The notes beneath the pieces were generated by a model. The model worked only from the letters and a program-made list of their open reading frames with translations. It searched no databases and was not told the DNA's origin. DNA of 64,000 nt from Nemophila menziesii (taxonomy: Eukaryota; Streptophyta; Magnoliopsida; Boraginales; Hydrophyllaceae). A program made the position numbers and the translations under genes. The DNA lies in assembly GCA_029959085.1 (NCBI GenBank), contig JARWIR010000002.1:43706233-43770232 (forward strand), in the 5' to 3' direction. Shown here one piece after another: positions 34,581 to 49,385 of this stretch. How positions within the stretch are numbered: the stretch's first letter is position 1; every line of letters begins with the position of its first letter.

Positions 34581-37574
34581 ACTCAAATTGTTGTCGTCCC
34601 GACAAAATATGAAATAAAAAGCAATAGGGTCGTATCTAAATTACAGCTGAGTCTACTAAGCGTGAGAGAAGGAGAATGTGAAGAATAGTCCTAAAGCAAC
34701 TACTTAGAGAGTTTCATGTAACAAAATTTATAAACTAATTAATATTAATATAATTATCATACAAACGCTCAACACGGGTTAAATTCAAAAATAATTAGTT
34801 TTGCAAAGCATGAAGGAGAGGTTCTTTTCGTAGTTTGATATGGTGGCTATATATTATTAATTGATCCTAACATAGTCTCTAATGGTCCATCTAACTATTC
34901 CATATGGGTTCAATCGTCCAAGATCACATAGTTAAGAATCATAAGACCTTTTAAGTTTGTAATGTAGGATTAGGGACAATATGATTGTATATTTGGATAA
35001 TGTAGAATGAGCTTTGGAACTCTCCCCACTAACCATCAACGAATCTCCCTAGAGGTTGAGTTACTCTTTCATGTGAGATGTCAAGATACTTCTTTCAACA
35101 TATTTTTTTTTTACTTTTCAATACTTTATTTTATCTCGGAAAAGGGTGACAATAAAAACAAGTGATTTACGATGAAAAGCATAATTACATAGCTTTAAAA
35201 ACCCACCCAATAATTTTTTCCATGATCGTATCCAACCAACCCTAAATCAAGCTCTAAACGACTGTCTTAGCATCACGATTCGAGTGTGAGTCATATTGAA
35301 AAGTCCTATAATCTAATAGGTATGGCTTTTAATGTGGCTAATAAAAATTTTTAGAAAGACTTGAAGAGGCTGAGATGGATAATAATAAAACAAATTTGGA
35401 CAACAAGTTAAAAGGCAACATAGGTCTTATCTAAGAACCGCCTTAATCACTTTTTAAATTACACAATTTCGTCACTTTATAACCACTAGCATGTCGATTA
35501 ATTTGTTTTTATCAATGGTCTACCCACCCCTCAAGATTCCCTAAGGTCAACTTACTTCTACTATATTCCTTACTAATCATTTCTTTCCTATTAAGGTGAG
35601 TTTTTCTTGTTCATATTTCAAAAAATACAATATAACTAGTTCCTAAACACATTACTTCTATATCATCTACTCATTAAATTTTATGTTTTTCGGCCAATAA
35701 ACACATTTTACATCTCATTCCATCTCAATTAAAATTATTTTTTCCTAAAAAGAATGTAAATCACATAAAAATGGAGATGATAGACAAAAATATGGGTAAT
35801 ATTATCACAAACATATAGTCACTCGAAATTAGTTAAAAACCAAGTCAATTAAATAATATAATCTCAAATTCAATTAAAATAGAAAAGCAATAATAATTGT
35901 TAATATAATTACACTCCTAATAGAAAAATTGTGCATATTTAACTTTGGAATAAATACGTTAAAAATAAATCATTGACAAAAGGAATCTAATACTAATTTA
36001 CTAAAGAATAGAATTGGAGAAGTGTAAAATTGATCCAACGAAGCTCTAGTTCTTGATTCTTTCTACTCTAGATCCTTTGGAATACTTCTATGATGAATTA
36101 TACAATGAATATTAAGTCTTTTTCATGTTAGATGTCATGATACTTCTTTCAACATATTTTTGTCAATACTTTTTCTTCATCTCGGAAAAGCGATACAGTA
36201 AAAACAAGTGATTTATCATCAAAAGCACAACTACGTAGTTTCAAAAACCCGCTCAATATTGTTCTCCATAATCGTATCTCACCACCCAAAAATTAAACTC
36301 TAAAACGACTTTCTTAGCATCACGATTCGAGTGCGGGTCATATGGAAAAGGTTTATAATCCAATAAGTAAGACTTGTAATGTGGCTAATAAAAAGCTTTA
36401 GAAATACTAGAAGGGACTAAGACGGATAATAAAAAAATTAAATTTGGACAGCAAACTAAAAGGCAACGAATGTCTTATGTAAGAACCGACTTAATATCTT
36501 TCTAAACTATACAATTTTGTTACTTTATAACCTCTAGAACGTTCATTAATTGGGATTTATCAACTAGCTCATATATCATGGTCGACCCCACTAAAGACTC
36601 CCTAAGATCAAACTCACTTCTTCCGCATTGCTTACTAATCTTAAGGTGTGTTTTTTCTGGTTCATATTTCAAAAATACAATATAACTAGTTTCCAACAGA
36701 TTACTTCTATATCATTTACACACTAAATTTTATACTTTTAGGCCATTAAACACATTCTACGTCTCATTCCATCTCTTAAAAAAAATTCTAAAAAGACAAT
36801 GAATCAAATAAGAATGGAGATGAGACACAAACTGATACAAAAAATTTCAATTATCAAAAAATTAAATTATATATTAAAAGCTAATACTTTAAATTATTAG
36901 ATAAATATATGTCACTAGATATAAATATGATACTAATGTTATGCATTTGTTTAATATCTTATAATACAAATAAATAAATATTATATCCAAAGGATTGATG
37001 AAATGTGGTGTTTTTACGAATTGTAAATTAGGCTTGCCTTATATCTAATATCAAACCTAATAATTTATTTTTTTATTTAAGCCGTCATTGTTCTTTTTCC
37101 TCCTCCTCTTTAATCTACTTATTTCGCCATTCTCTGTTTTGTCTTATCTCTCTCTTTTGTATTTTCCATCCAATATTAGATGGTCTAATATTTACATCAC
37201 CTCCATTGATCATTAAAACAGAACACATTAGATAAGTTTGTTATTTTTGTAAGTTTAAAACATGAGGTATGTGTATGAATATAATTGGTGTAGGATCATC
37301 CTGGATCCTCTTTGTAAATAGATAATTGTTATTCAAAATTTATTTATTCTATCGGAATTAATTTCTTCTTATTTAAGATAGTTACTATAGGATCTTTTAT
37401 TTGTTAGCACAAATTTACAAAATGATTTTGAGTATAATTAGAAAAGTTTGTGGATATTGATTCTTTTGATATTAATATTGCTTAATTAATTTTTTTGTTA
37501 TTTAATTTGTGACTAAAAACACTGTTTAATATATTATATGCATAATTATATTGTATTAGAAATTTATTGATAAG

Positions 37575-37592
37575 ATATATATATATATATAT
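37575..37592. repeat. (AT)9 microsatellite, unit 3
   Basis: 18 bp of AT, shortest of the four units, identical flanks. Confidence 0.97.
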
Positions 37593-38424
37593 TGAACAAT
37601 ATAATTTACCCTTATGAGCACAGAAATATTATGGTTGAGTTATATATTTTTTAATCGGTAGATAAATAATATGTATTTATTTTTTCTCTATGCTTTATAT
37701 TTGTCAATCATCAAAATATCAATTAATATTTTTTGAACCATAACAAAAATTATTACCTAAGAATTCGCCTTGAATTGAACTGATTACTAACCTTGTTGAT
37801 TAAATTCATACCATTTTTTTAATAATGAATAAATACATATAGAAAGTACGCATCTACGAGGTAGTCTCAAATTGTATATAGTAAAATCTGCTCTAACTAT
37901 TACATCATGACATTGGTCCTAGCATGAGTTGTGAAATATTTACACTAAATAAAATGATATCTTCTTCCAATAATTTTTTTTTCATCCTATATTTTGTCAC
38001 TATTGACAAATAAAATTTGTAGAAGGATAGAAAAATTGGATTTTTTTAGAGGTCAACTAAGTTTACATTTTTTTTGGTTTTTGGATAGCAATGTCAGATT
38101 TGTTTTCTTTCTCTACAATCTATTAATTTATTTATCAACATAGTTTACTTAAGTTGAGTTATAAATATATAAAACTGAATCTTTTGAAGCTGAAAGAAAT
38201 TCTCAAAAGATAATGGATATACATATTTAGAATTTCTAATTTGGGGATGAAGATTTTATTTGCAATTTGAACAAATGTGCATTCTATTCCAATATTATTT
38301 TTACATTGATATGTTTGAAATTCTTTTTTGGAAAAAACAATAAAATTTTCTATAATTATGAAATAATATATTTATTAATCTATAGATGGTCCTTTTAATT
38401 ACTCACTGCTAACCCATATTAAAA

Positions 38425-39121
38425 ATGGTAAGAAGTAAAGGAAGTGCAGAACCATCTCAAATGACACCATTGATGATTTCACGGATGGGGAAATTAAATT
38501 ATTATCTTCTTCCAGAAGACATCTTCGACAATAAGGTAATCTCTGTTAAATCTTGGTGTTCTCTGATCTCATCGGCTCGATTCATCATAATTCACATCTA
38601 CCAACAATTCCACTTACAATGTCAACCCTTATTACTCAAATTCTATATGATTTTAGCTCCTTAGTGAATGCTAAAAAGTTTATTGATTTATAAATAATTT
38701 ATTCCATTTTAAATTCCCTATTAATGACTTGTTTTGTGTATCTTTGATGTTAGGTCAGGTACATATATAATTTTAAACCCTTCTTTGAAAAAGTTCCATA
38801 TATTGTGGTTACCTGATATAACGACAATTGGGGTGTCGCTATACTTATGGGTTCAGGTATGATGAAGTAAATGAAGATTATAAAGTTGTATTACTTGTTG
38901 GTGGTCCTGTAGATTATATTGAGACAAAGATTTATAATATAAATCATAATTTTTGGAGAACATTGAAGAGTTGTTCAAATGAAAACATTTACAATATGGT
39001 AAATGGTCGTTTAGTCTCCAGAAAACTTCATTGTCCAACATGTTTGCAGAGGCCAATGGGAGAAGACACTTTGAAGTCTCATTTTGAGACGATTATGTTG
39101 ATTGAGCATAAACAATCTTAA
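38425..39121 (+). pseudogene. F-box/FBA protein pseudogene, unit 3
   Basis: Same structure and lesions as unit 1: internally deleted F-box frame 38425-38664, FBA frameshift at GGTGTCGCT (about 38832), FBA frame to 39121. It carries the SCSNEN variant shared with unit 2 and YGFRYDEV where unit 1 reads YGLGYDEV. Confidence 0.8.
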
Positions 39122-42100
39122 GACAATTTTTATAGATTTTCAGAGGATTATGGTGATGCCCAAAACAATTCATTGCCTCATTTTGCAAACTAGAACATCG
39201 TCACTAGCAACAACAGGTTAAATATGGTTGTTTGAAATATTTAAGGTCGATAGTTGTTCTAGTTGTTAATTTAGAGCAAAAGACTCTTCAATATAATAAA
39301 TATATATAAGTTTAAATTTTGATATATTTTTAGTTTATTTTTCGTATTGTTCTCATCATTTGTCATTGATCAGTACACTACAATTAGAAATACTATAAAT
39401 ACATAGTTAGTAAAATATTTTTAAAACTTTGGAAAGACAGGATATATTTAACTATACAGGGACCTCTAGTCAACTTAAATCTCTTTTACCAAGGGACCTA
39501 TAAGATAAATTGATATAAATATGTATATTATCTTATTTATTTAAAATAAATATCACGATAACCAAACTATTACATTTCTTTAAAATATAGGAGGCAATTG
39601 AAATCAATATGAAAGACAAGATGAAAAACAAACATATATTACACTATTTATAATATAACAAGATCATCTCACAATGTTAAAACATAAATTAAGATGTTAA
39701 ATTTACACATATATAACTTGAGAACATTTATTAGAGTTTTTAAGATATTACTAAATAATTACACTACTTGAATTTTAGGTTCTCAAATTTTTTTAGCAAA
39801 TTCAGTTACAAAACAATAAATTTTGTCAAATATCACCATATATAAAATTAATAAATATCATATAAAATATCACTTTAGTGCGATAAGAATTTAGACGAGG
39901 TTTAAATAAGAATTTAGACAAGGTTTAAATTACACATAGGTTTGTACATGTGCTCATTATTGCAGAGTTGTTCTACAACTTCAAAAATATGAAGTCTATT
40001 AACTTTCCACAATGAATTTTTTAATGTTACTTATTAACTCCTTGAGATTAAAATTTTGAACTCATGTTCATAAATCTTTAGAGGTAACTAATTTCTTCAT
40101 GTAAAGAAAAATCTTATAATTTAGTAGAGAATCGAAAAAAAATTCAACAAAAATTATTTTTCTTTAATGAACAATATCATTATATAGTTTTTGGAAAGTT
40201 GGGACCTACTAAATATACATTGATTCCAAATTTTATCCAATACTTTGACTATAATTTTGGCTAAAATTTTAGCTTTAATTTTTAAATTTGGCTCTAAAAA
40301 TATCTCTCCCATAAAATAAGCCCAATATTATATTAATATACATTTTTTGCTAATAAATATATATATTAATATTTAAAATATTAAATTAAATATATTTCAT
40401 TATCATATAATGAATATAAGCAATAGAAATAAGCAAGCTTATCATGCTCGTAAGTGTGAGACCATGTAAGTTCAATGTTAAACTAGTAACAATTAATCTA
40501 ATTAATCATATATCATGTTTGGCATCTGGAAACACTTCTCAAAAACCGGATATCATGATTTATCATTTTTATAAAGAACAGATTTAAAAATAATGCATGT
40601 ACTCCTCTTATCATTACAGTTCCGGATTATCCTAACATATGGTATAACTTCAAATCCTATCAAATTATCAACAAAGTCACAAGTCGATTATCAATAATTA
40701 ATTAATAGCCTAAGAAATACCTTTCCTAATTCATTTTATCACCATAATTTTATACAATTGTTATAATCTTATGATGTTGTATAGCTTAGACACTTTACAT
40801 ATATTTGATAGATTCCATCACAACTCACTGTTAGTTACAAAAGTGATTAGTTATGTCCAATATTCTTCCGACTAGCATTTGGACAAACCACGAGTCCAAT
40901 AACTAAACACAACAAGTAAACAAGCAACACAACAAGTAAGTAACTATAGAGATGATACCGTGTTAAAGGATTTCCAAGAATTTACGTCCTTATAGAGATT
41001 AACCTACTTAACAATTCAGCATGAATAACCATTAGGAATTTATTGCGTCGGTTGGTTTGATAATCACATCTCTATGTACATTATCTATACACCTAACTAG
41101 ATTAACGAGAAATATCGATATTAATCCAATAAATATGTGTTAGCTACATATTAATCTATTTGGATCATCAAGGTCCTAACTCGATCATCCTATGATTTTG
41201 AAAAATTCAAATAAAGTCCTATGGGATAAATTCTATTTATCATAACTCCTAATTATATATAGATTGTAACATAAATAGTGATCTACAAGTATAATATATA
41301 GCCAATAAAATAAATGCATGACACATTTATAGAAGAAAACAAGTCCTTTATTTAAATATAAAGTAGCTCATTACAATGTAATTCATCAATATTGTCTAAT
41401 CTATAAAGAGACGATATGGTATAGGGCTAATTCTAACAAAAAAACATTAACCACTTGACAAGAATATTACAAAATGGTAAAATTGAAAATCAAATCAAAA
41501 AACTAATCACTATCTATTTTTATTTTTATGATCGGAGAGGAGAGAAGATGGTGTGATAATCCTTTTATAATCTCATGATGGATCACAACAATAGAGGATT
41601 TGCGCTTCGTTGATCATAAGTGTCTCATGAGATGAATCTAAAAGACGCTTTGGGAAATGCTATCATCTTTTAACACTTTCATGTTCATATTTTATTTTCA
41701 TATTCAAACACCTTCGTTCTTATATATATTTTTCGAAGATAGTTTATTGTGCAGGGGGTTTGAACCAGCACTTCAATCAACTTCCTTGAACAAAGACATA
41801 TCTTAGGTTGAATATAGTGAAGTCGATTAGAACATCTTTTAACACAGAGAACATTGAACTAATGTAAATTATCCACACAAATATTATTTTATTGGAATGT
41901 AATTTTATTTTGTAAACAAAAAAATAAAAATATGAAAGAAGTCCTACATAAGGGATATCAATATAGATATATGTTGTGCCTATAACTATTAAATAAAAAA
42001 AATTACATAATGGAACAATTAAAATTTAAAATTTTCTCGTTTAAGAAGAGGGGTCCTATATTTTAAATGTGAAAATTGAAAATTATCTATTCACATAATA

Positions 42101-42620
42101 CGAAGAAGACAACTCTTGATAGTAGTAAAATATTTTGATTTCTTCTAATATTCTCTTTTTCATCAATTTTGTGTGCTTAAATACACTTAGTTTGTTTCTA
42201 TGATGTATTAAATCATACATATTCTTTCAACCTTTCTTTTAATTTTATGAAGCTCTATATGAGATTATTCATTTATATTTAACTTATTACGTCAATTATA
42301 TATCTTTGTCATATGGCAAACACCTTACATTGTTAATGGGTCCTTTGCAATTGGATTACATATATAGGTGGCATAATTATTATTTTTAAGAAAATATTTT
42401 TTAAATTTTTTGTCAAAAAACATGCATTATAACTACACTTATCAATTGAATTCAACCATATATCTTCACTTCTCTGTTGTGCAAACATAAATCTAGTTTT
42501 ATTGTCGTCTCAATGGAAACACGTAGTAGTTTTCTTCTCAGGTTTCATGTGACTTCAATTAATGGCTCATCATTTCATATGACTTTATAAAGTTAGTGGA
42601 AGAAGATTATACAACCGAGT

Positions 42621-42890
42621 ATGGATATTATTGGAAGAATCTCATCAAATCTTATGAGTATCTCAGAAGAACATTCTTTAATTACACAAAATGTAGGACC
42701 GTCTTTTTATCACAAAACTCCTTTTTTCGGAATTAGAATGCTTTGGTGTACTATTTTTATAACTGTACTACCTGTTAAGATTAAGTTGAGCCTAAATATT
42801 AGGTTCCAGTTAACATTCATTCCAAAACTTAAAAACCTACCATATTTTATCCCAACCAAAAATGGCCACTATATATCATCATGCATTTAA
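42621..42890 (+). CDS. Conserved 89-codon ORF, unit 3
   Basis: Protein identical to the unit 2 frame. Function unknown. Confidence 0.25.
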   Translation: MDIIGRISSNLMSISEEHSLITQNVGPSFYHKTPFFGIRMLWCTIFITVLPVKIKLSLNIRFQLTFIPKLKNLPYFIPTKNGHYISSCI

Positions 42891-43416
42891 CCCTATCTAT
42901 ACTTAAAAACATCTATTCATAATAGGAAGATATAAGAATATATTTGAAAGCATCATCTGTCGATCCACTAAGATAAGCTTCAATTTCCTTGAAAAAATTA
43001 TCACTTATCGACATGACTCATCAATGATTTTTTGAAAAATTATTTTAGAGAATTGGATTATTAGGTGTAAGGTTATCCTTTAAGAAATTAAAGAGTGACA
43101 CTTTAAAATGTAATTTTTAATGAGGAGGAATATAGCAAGATAAAATTTGGTTTCTGTTGCCTAGTTTTATTCAATATTTGCATCTTCTTTATAGATGGGA
43201 GGAATATTAAGTTCTTTAAGCTTTGGATCTAACTCACTCTATGCTTGAGTGCAATTGGTGAGTTAACTCTTGAAAAAATACCACCAAACTATTAAATTCG
43301 TTGCAAGGAACAAGTTATTGAAGATGTTAAAATAGAGATCGAAACAAACTTTTATAAAAGTAACAAGTAAGAAAATACTCATGTGATGGAAAGAACCACG
43401 AATAGAGAAGGGTAAA

Positions 43417-43790
43417 ACTTTATTTACAAAGTTTTTCTTTGATCCTTGGAAATAGACTTAGGCTTATTATGGATGCTATCATCTCTCCTAATTACGAAGT
43501 TTTTTGTTTAAAATGGAGAACCTAGGAAAACATGTTGAGATATCATTTTTTTTAAAAGTACAAATCACACAAACATTTTGTGGCAGTTAAACTTGATCTT
43601 TCTAAAACTTGATCTTTCTAAACAAATCATGCTTATTTGGAATTTCTTCGAAAATTTGGATATGCATAAGAGATTGATTCAATGGATCATTGAATGTATT
43701 TCAACTTTCTCTTACGAGATATCTTTCCATGGGATATTCTTCAAAGTACCAATCTTTCAAAGGGTATTCGCCAAGGGGCCTCTTTCATAG
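43417..43790 (+). pseudogene. LINE reverse transcriptase remnant, unit 3
   Basis: As in unit 1, with the same 16-bp duplication and end point. Confidence 0.7.
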
Positions 43791-44247
43791 TAGGTATGGC
43801 TTGTAATGTGGCTAATAAAATGCTTTAGAAAGACTAGAAGGGGCTGAGACTCTAAAAGGCAACAAAGGTCTTATCTAAGAACCGCATTAGTCACTTTCTA
43901 AACTACACAATTTCGTTACTTTATCACATCTAACACGTTCATTAAATGGGGTTTATCAACTAGCTCAGATCTAATGGTCTACACACCCATCAAGGCTCCC
44001 TAAGATAAAACTTTACTTCTACATCATTGCTTACTAATACTTTCTTTACTATTAAGGTGTGTTTTCATGTTCATATTTAGAAGTATACAATACAACTAAT
44101 TCCCAAACACATTATTTCTATATCATTTACTCACTAAAGTTTATACTTTTAGACCATTAAACACATTCTACATCTTATTCCATCTCTAAAAATATTAATT
44201 TCTCTTATAAAAATAGTAAATCACATAAAATCATAGATGAGAGACAA

Positions 44248-45510
44248 CGAATCCCCATACCCCAACTCCAAAATGAGTCTTGTCCCCACGACTCGAAACT
44301 GAATTAAAAAGCATTAAAGTTTAAGAGCGTAATGTGTACTTACAGTTGCGAGGGTTGCTCAATTCCCAAGTTATGGGTTGGCGTTCTCAATCCATTGTGG
44401 TCCCTTGATGATGCGCGTGGAGTTCCTCGGTCTTGCAGATTATTCAGAAGTAACCGAGCTTTTCAATTATCAGGAACTTCATTGTTTTTCATGTCACAAT
44501 CCACACTATTTGTTATAACTTTTCTACGTAGGCTTTAGGTGAAGTGTGGTTGGCAACATTAGAAATATCTCAAGAAAATATTCGATCTAAGATCGAGAAA
44601 AAGTTAATTATATTCGAGCATGAAGTTATGCCCTTTCAAAAAAAATAAACATTTTTTATAGAGGAGTAGGTTTGGTCGCGCCCTAGAATGAGCAGGGGTC
44701 TCGGCCTAGAATAAATTCACTATTGTTCGAGAGCACCTAGGGGCAAGCCCGCGACCTTTTTTTCCTCATCGCAACCCAGATTCAGATTTTTCTTTTACTT
44801 TCTTGATTTCTCCTTGCCTACACCACGAAATCACGCAAAATTTATAATAATTTTCCTTAATTTTAAGAGTTAATCACCTTTGGATCTTGTAAAATTTATA
44901 ATTCATATGTTACAACTTAGAATCTGGTGATCTTTATATCAAAACTGTCGTAATTCAAGGACCATTCTGAATCTAAAAGGACGCCATCAAATTCCTTGTC
45001 GATTTTATGATATATTGAAAATACTACACGTCTCTAAATCTAGACAGAATTGTACATCTTTGATATTTCGAGCATAACTTTTTCATCTTAAGTCCAAGTT
45101 CACTTTTAATACTTCTCAAATTTCACTGACTTTGTGGCCAACAACTTTTATTTGAACAACCAAGCATGAACCCTCACTAATAAGCCTCGAAAACGGAAAT
45201 AAGTGAAGACTTGATTTCTTTTATTACTACTTCACCTTTGCCAAGAGAATTCCTTTTAACGCTTCATCTTGGGGTTGGACTTGAATATTCACTTATTGCT
45301 TTATATTGGTGCGTCCTAGCATCCATATACCTAAAAGTTTAACACTAAACAAACAAATTAACGCACAAAATCTCTAAAAATAACAATAATTCCAAAACAA
45401 AGGAAGAAAGTGCATTACATCAAAATATGATGATTAATCTATTAAATTGTTCAGTTTTAACCCCTAATATGATGTCTCATGGAGGGGTTATTTTATCACA
45501 AATTAGGAGA
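44248..45510. other. GC-richer block, unit 3
   Basis: As in unit 1. It carries TATATCAAAACTGTCGTAATT near 44936, shared with unit 4, where units 1 and 2 read TATAACAAAATTGTAATT. Confidence 0.45.
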
Positions 45511-48500
45511 CATCAATACACCTAACTCAAATTGTTGTCGTCCCGACAAAATATGAAATAAAAAGCAATAGGGTCGTATCTAAATTACAGCTGAGTCTAC
45601 TAAGCGTGAGAGAAGGAGAATGTGAAGAATAGTCCTAAAGCAACTACTTAGAGAGTTTCATGTAACAAAATTTATAAACTAATTAATATTAATATAATTA
45701 TCATACAAACGCTCAACACGGGTTAAATTCAAAAATAATTAGTTTTGCAAAGCATGAAGGAGAGGTTCTTTTCGTAGTTTGATATGGTGGCTATATATTA
45801 TTAATTGATCCTAACATAGTCTCTAATGGTCCATCTAACTATTCCATATGGGTTCAATCGTCCAAGATCACATAGTTAAGAATCATAAGACCTTTTAAGT
45901 TTGTAATGTAGGATTAGGGACAATATGATTGTATATTTGGATAATGTAGAATGAGCTTTGGAACTCTCCCCACTAACCATCAACGAATCTCCCTAGAGGT
46001 TGAGTTACTCTTTCATGTGAGATGTCAAGATACTTCTTTCAACATATTTTTTTTTTTTACTTTTCAATACTTTATTTTATCTCGGAAAAGGGTGACAATA
46101 AAAACAAGTGATTTACGATGAAAAGCATAATTACATAGCTTTAAAAACCCACCCAATAATTTTTTCCATGATCGTATCCAACCAACCCTAAATCAAGCTC
46201 TAAACGACTGTCTTAGCATCACGATTCGAGTGTGAGTCATATTGAAAAGTCCTATAATCTAATAGGTATGGCTTTTAATGTGGCTAATAAAATTTTTTAG
46301 AAAGACTTGAAGAGGCTGAGATGGATAATAATAAAACAAATTTGGACAACAAGTTAAAAGGCAACATAGGTCTTATCTAAGAACCGCCTTAATCACTTTT
46401 TAAATTACACAATTTCGTCACTTTATCACCACTAGCATGTCGATTAATTTGTTTTTATCAATGGTCTACCCACCCCTCAAGATTCCCTAAGGTCAACTTA
46501 CTTCTACTATATTCCTTACTAATCATTTCTTTCCTATTAAGGTGAGTTTTTCTTGTTCATATTTCAAAAAATACAATATAACTAGTTCCTAAACACATTA
46601 CTTCTATATCATCTACTCATTAAATTTTATGTTTTTCGGCCAATAAACACATTTTACATCTCATTCCATCTCAATTAAAATTATTTTTTCCTAAAAAGAA
46701 TGTAAATCACATAAAAATGGAGATGATAGACAAAAATATGGGTAATATTATCACAAACATATAGTCACTCGAAATTAGTTAAAAACCAAGTCAATTAAAT
46801 AATATAATCTCAAATTCAATTAAAATAGAAAAGCAATAATAATTGTTAATATAATTACACTCCTAATAGAAAAATTGTGCATATTTAACTTTGGAATAAA
46901 TACGTTAAAAATAAATCATTGACAAAAGGAATCTAATACTAATTTACTAAAGAATAGAATTGGAGAAGTGTAAAATTGATCCAACGAAGCTCTAGTTCTT
47001 GATTCTTTCTACTCTAGATCCTTTGGAATACTTCTATGATGAATTATACAATGAATATTAAGTCTTTTTCATGTTAGATGTCATGATACTTCTTTCAATA
47101 TATTTTTGTCAATACTTTTTCTTCATCTCGGAAAAGCGATACAGTAAAAACAAGTGATTTATCATCAAAAGCACAACTACGTAGTTGCAAAAACCCGCTC
47201 AATATTGTTCTCCATAATCGTATCTCACCACCCAAAAATTAAACTCTAAAACGACTTTCTTAGCATCACGATTCGAGTGCGGGTCATATGGAAAAGGTTT
47301 ATAATCCAATAAGTAAGACTTGTAATGTGGCTAATAAAAAGCTTTAGAAATATTAGAAGGGACTAAGACGGATAATAAAAAAATTAAATTTGGACAGCAA
47401 ACTAAAAGGCAACGAATGTCTTATGTAAGAACCGACTTAATATCTTTCTAAACTATACAATTTTGTTACTTTATAACCTCTAGAACGTTCATTAATTGGG
47501 ATTTATCAACTAGCTCATATATCATGGTCGACCCCACTAAAGACTCCCTAAGATCAAACTCACTTCTTCCGCATTGCTTACTAATCTTAAGGTGTGTTTT
47601 TTCTGGTTCATATTTCAAAAATACAATATAACTAGTTTCCAACAGATTACTTCTATATCATTTACACACTAAATTTTATGCTTTTAGGCCATTAAACACA
47701 TTCTACGTCTCATTCCATCTCTTAAAAAAAATTCTAAAAAGACAATGAATCAAATAAGAATGGAGATGAGAGACGAACTGATACAAAAAATTTCAATTAT
47801 CAAAAAATTAAATTATATATTAAAAGCTAATACTTCAAATTATTAGATAAATATATGTCACTAGATATAAATATGATACTAATGTTATGCATTTGTTTAA
47901 TATCTTATAATACAAATAAATAAATATTATATCCAATGGATTGATGAAATGTGGTGTTTTTACGAATTGTAAATTAGGCTTGCCTTATATCTAATATCAA
48001 ACGCTAATAATTTATTTTTTTATTTAAGCCGTCATTGTTCTTTTTCCTCCTCCTCTTTAATCTACTTATTTCGCCATTCTCTGTTTTGTCTTATCTCTCT
48101 CTTTTGTATTTTCCATCCAATATTAGATGGTCTAATATTTACATCACCTCCATTGATCATTAAAACAGAACACATTAGATAAGTTTGTTATTTTTGTAAG
48201 TTTAAAACATGAGGTATGTGTATGAATATAATTGGTGTAGGATCATCCTGGATCCTCTTTGTAAATAGATAATTGTTATTCAAAATTTATTTATTCTATC
48301 GGAATTAATTTCTTCTTATTTAAGATAGTTACTATAGGATCTTTTATTTGTTAGCACAAATTTACAAAATGATTTTGAGTATAATTAGAAAAGTTTGTGG
48401 ATATTGATTCTTTTGATATTAATATTGCTTAATTAATTTTTTTGTTATTTAATTTGTGACTAAAAACACTGTTTAATATATTATATGCATAATTATATTG

Positions 48501-48519
48501 TATTAGAAATTTATTGATA

Positions 48520-48521
<2 letters not shown>

Positions 48522-48553
<32 letters not shown>
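48522..48553. repeat. (AT)16 microsatellite, unit 4
   Basis: 32 bp of AT with the same flanks as in the other units. Confidence 0.97.
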
Positions 48554-48555
<2 letters not shown>

Positions 48556-49385
48556 AACAATATAATTTACCCTTATGAGCACAGAAATATTATGGTTGAG
48601 TTATATATTTTTTAATCGGTAGATAAATAATATGTATTTATTTTTTCTCTATGCTTTATATTTGTCAATCATCAAAATATCAATTAATATTTTTTGAACC
48701 ATAACAAAAATTATTACCTAAGAATTCGCCTTGAATTGAACTGATTACTAACCTTGTTGATTAAATTCATACCATTTTTTTAATAATGAATAAATACATA
48801 TAGAAAGTACGCATCTACGAGGTAGTCTCAAATTGTATATAGTAAAATCTGCTCTAACTATTACATCATGACATTGGTCCTAGCATGAGTTGTGAAATAT
48901 TTACACTAAATAAAATGATATCTTCTTCCAATAATTTTTTTTTCATCCTATATTTTGTCACTATTGACAAATAAAATTTGTAGAAGGATAGAAAAATTGG
49001 ATTTTTTTAGAGGTCAACTAAGTTTACATTTTTTTTGGTTTTTGGATAGCAATGTCAGATTTGTTTTCTTTCTCTACAATCTATTAATTTATTTATCAAC
49101 ATAGTTTACTTAAGTTGAGTTATAAATATATAAAACTGAATCTTTTGAAGCTGAAAGAAATTCTCAAAAGATAATGGATATACATATTTAGAATTTCTAA
49201 TTTGGGGATGAAGATTTTATTTGCAATTTGAACAAATGTGCATTCTATTCCAATATTATTTTTACATTGATATGTTTGAAATTCTTTTTTGGAAAAAACA
49301 ATAAAATTTTCTATAATTATGAAATAATATATTTATTAATCTATAGATGGTCCTTTTAATTACTCACTGCTAACCCATATTAAAA

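Larger units (their letters stand above)
24856..35791 (+). repeat. Tandem array unit 2 (10,936 bp)
   Basis: Nearly identical to unit 1 throughout. Distinguishing features: (AT)12, a 1-bp deletion in the FBA region, and a deletion of about 12 bp in the GC-richer block (TTTATATAGCATCC at 34368 against TTTATATTGGTGCGTCCTAG in unit 1). Internal order is the same as in unit 1, including sub-repeats A (about 25105-25890), B (about 32862-33317) and C (about 35070-35790) and spacers with no further gene. Confidence 0.95.
35792..46737 (+). repeat. Tandem array unit 3 (10,946 bp)
   Basis: Nearly identical to units 1 and 2. Its first part shares variants with unit 2 and its later part with unit 4 (see findings). 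It carries the shortest AT tract, (AT)9. Sub-repeats A (about 36045-36830), B (about 43791-44247) and C (about 46015-46736) and the spacers are as in unit 1, with no additional gene. Confidence 0.95.
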
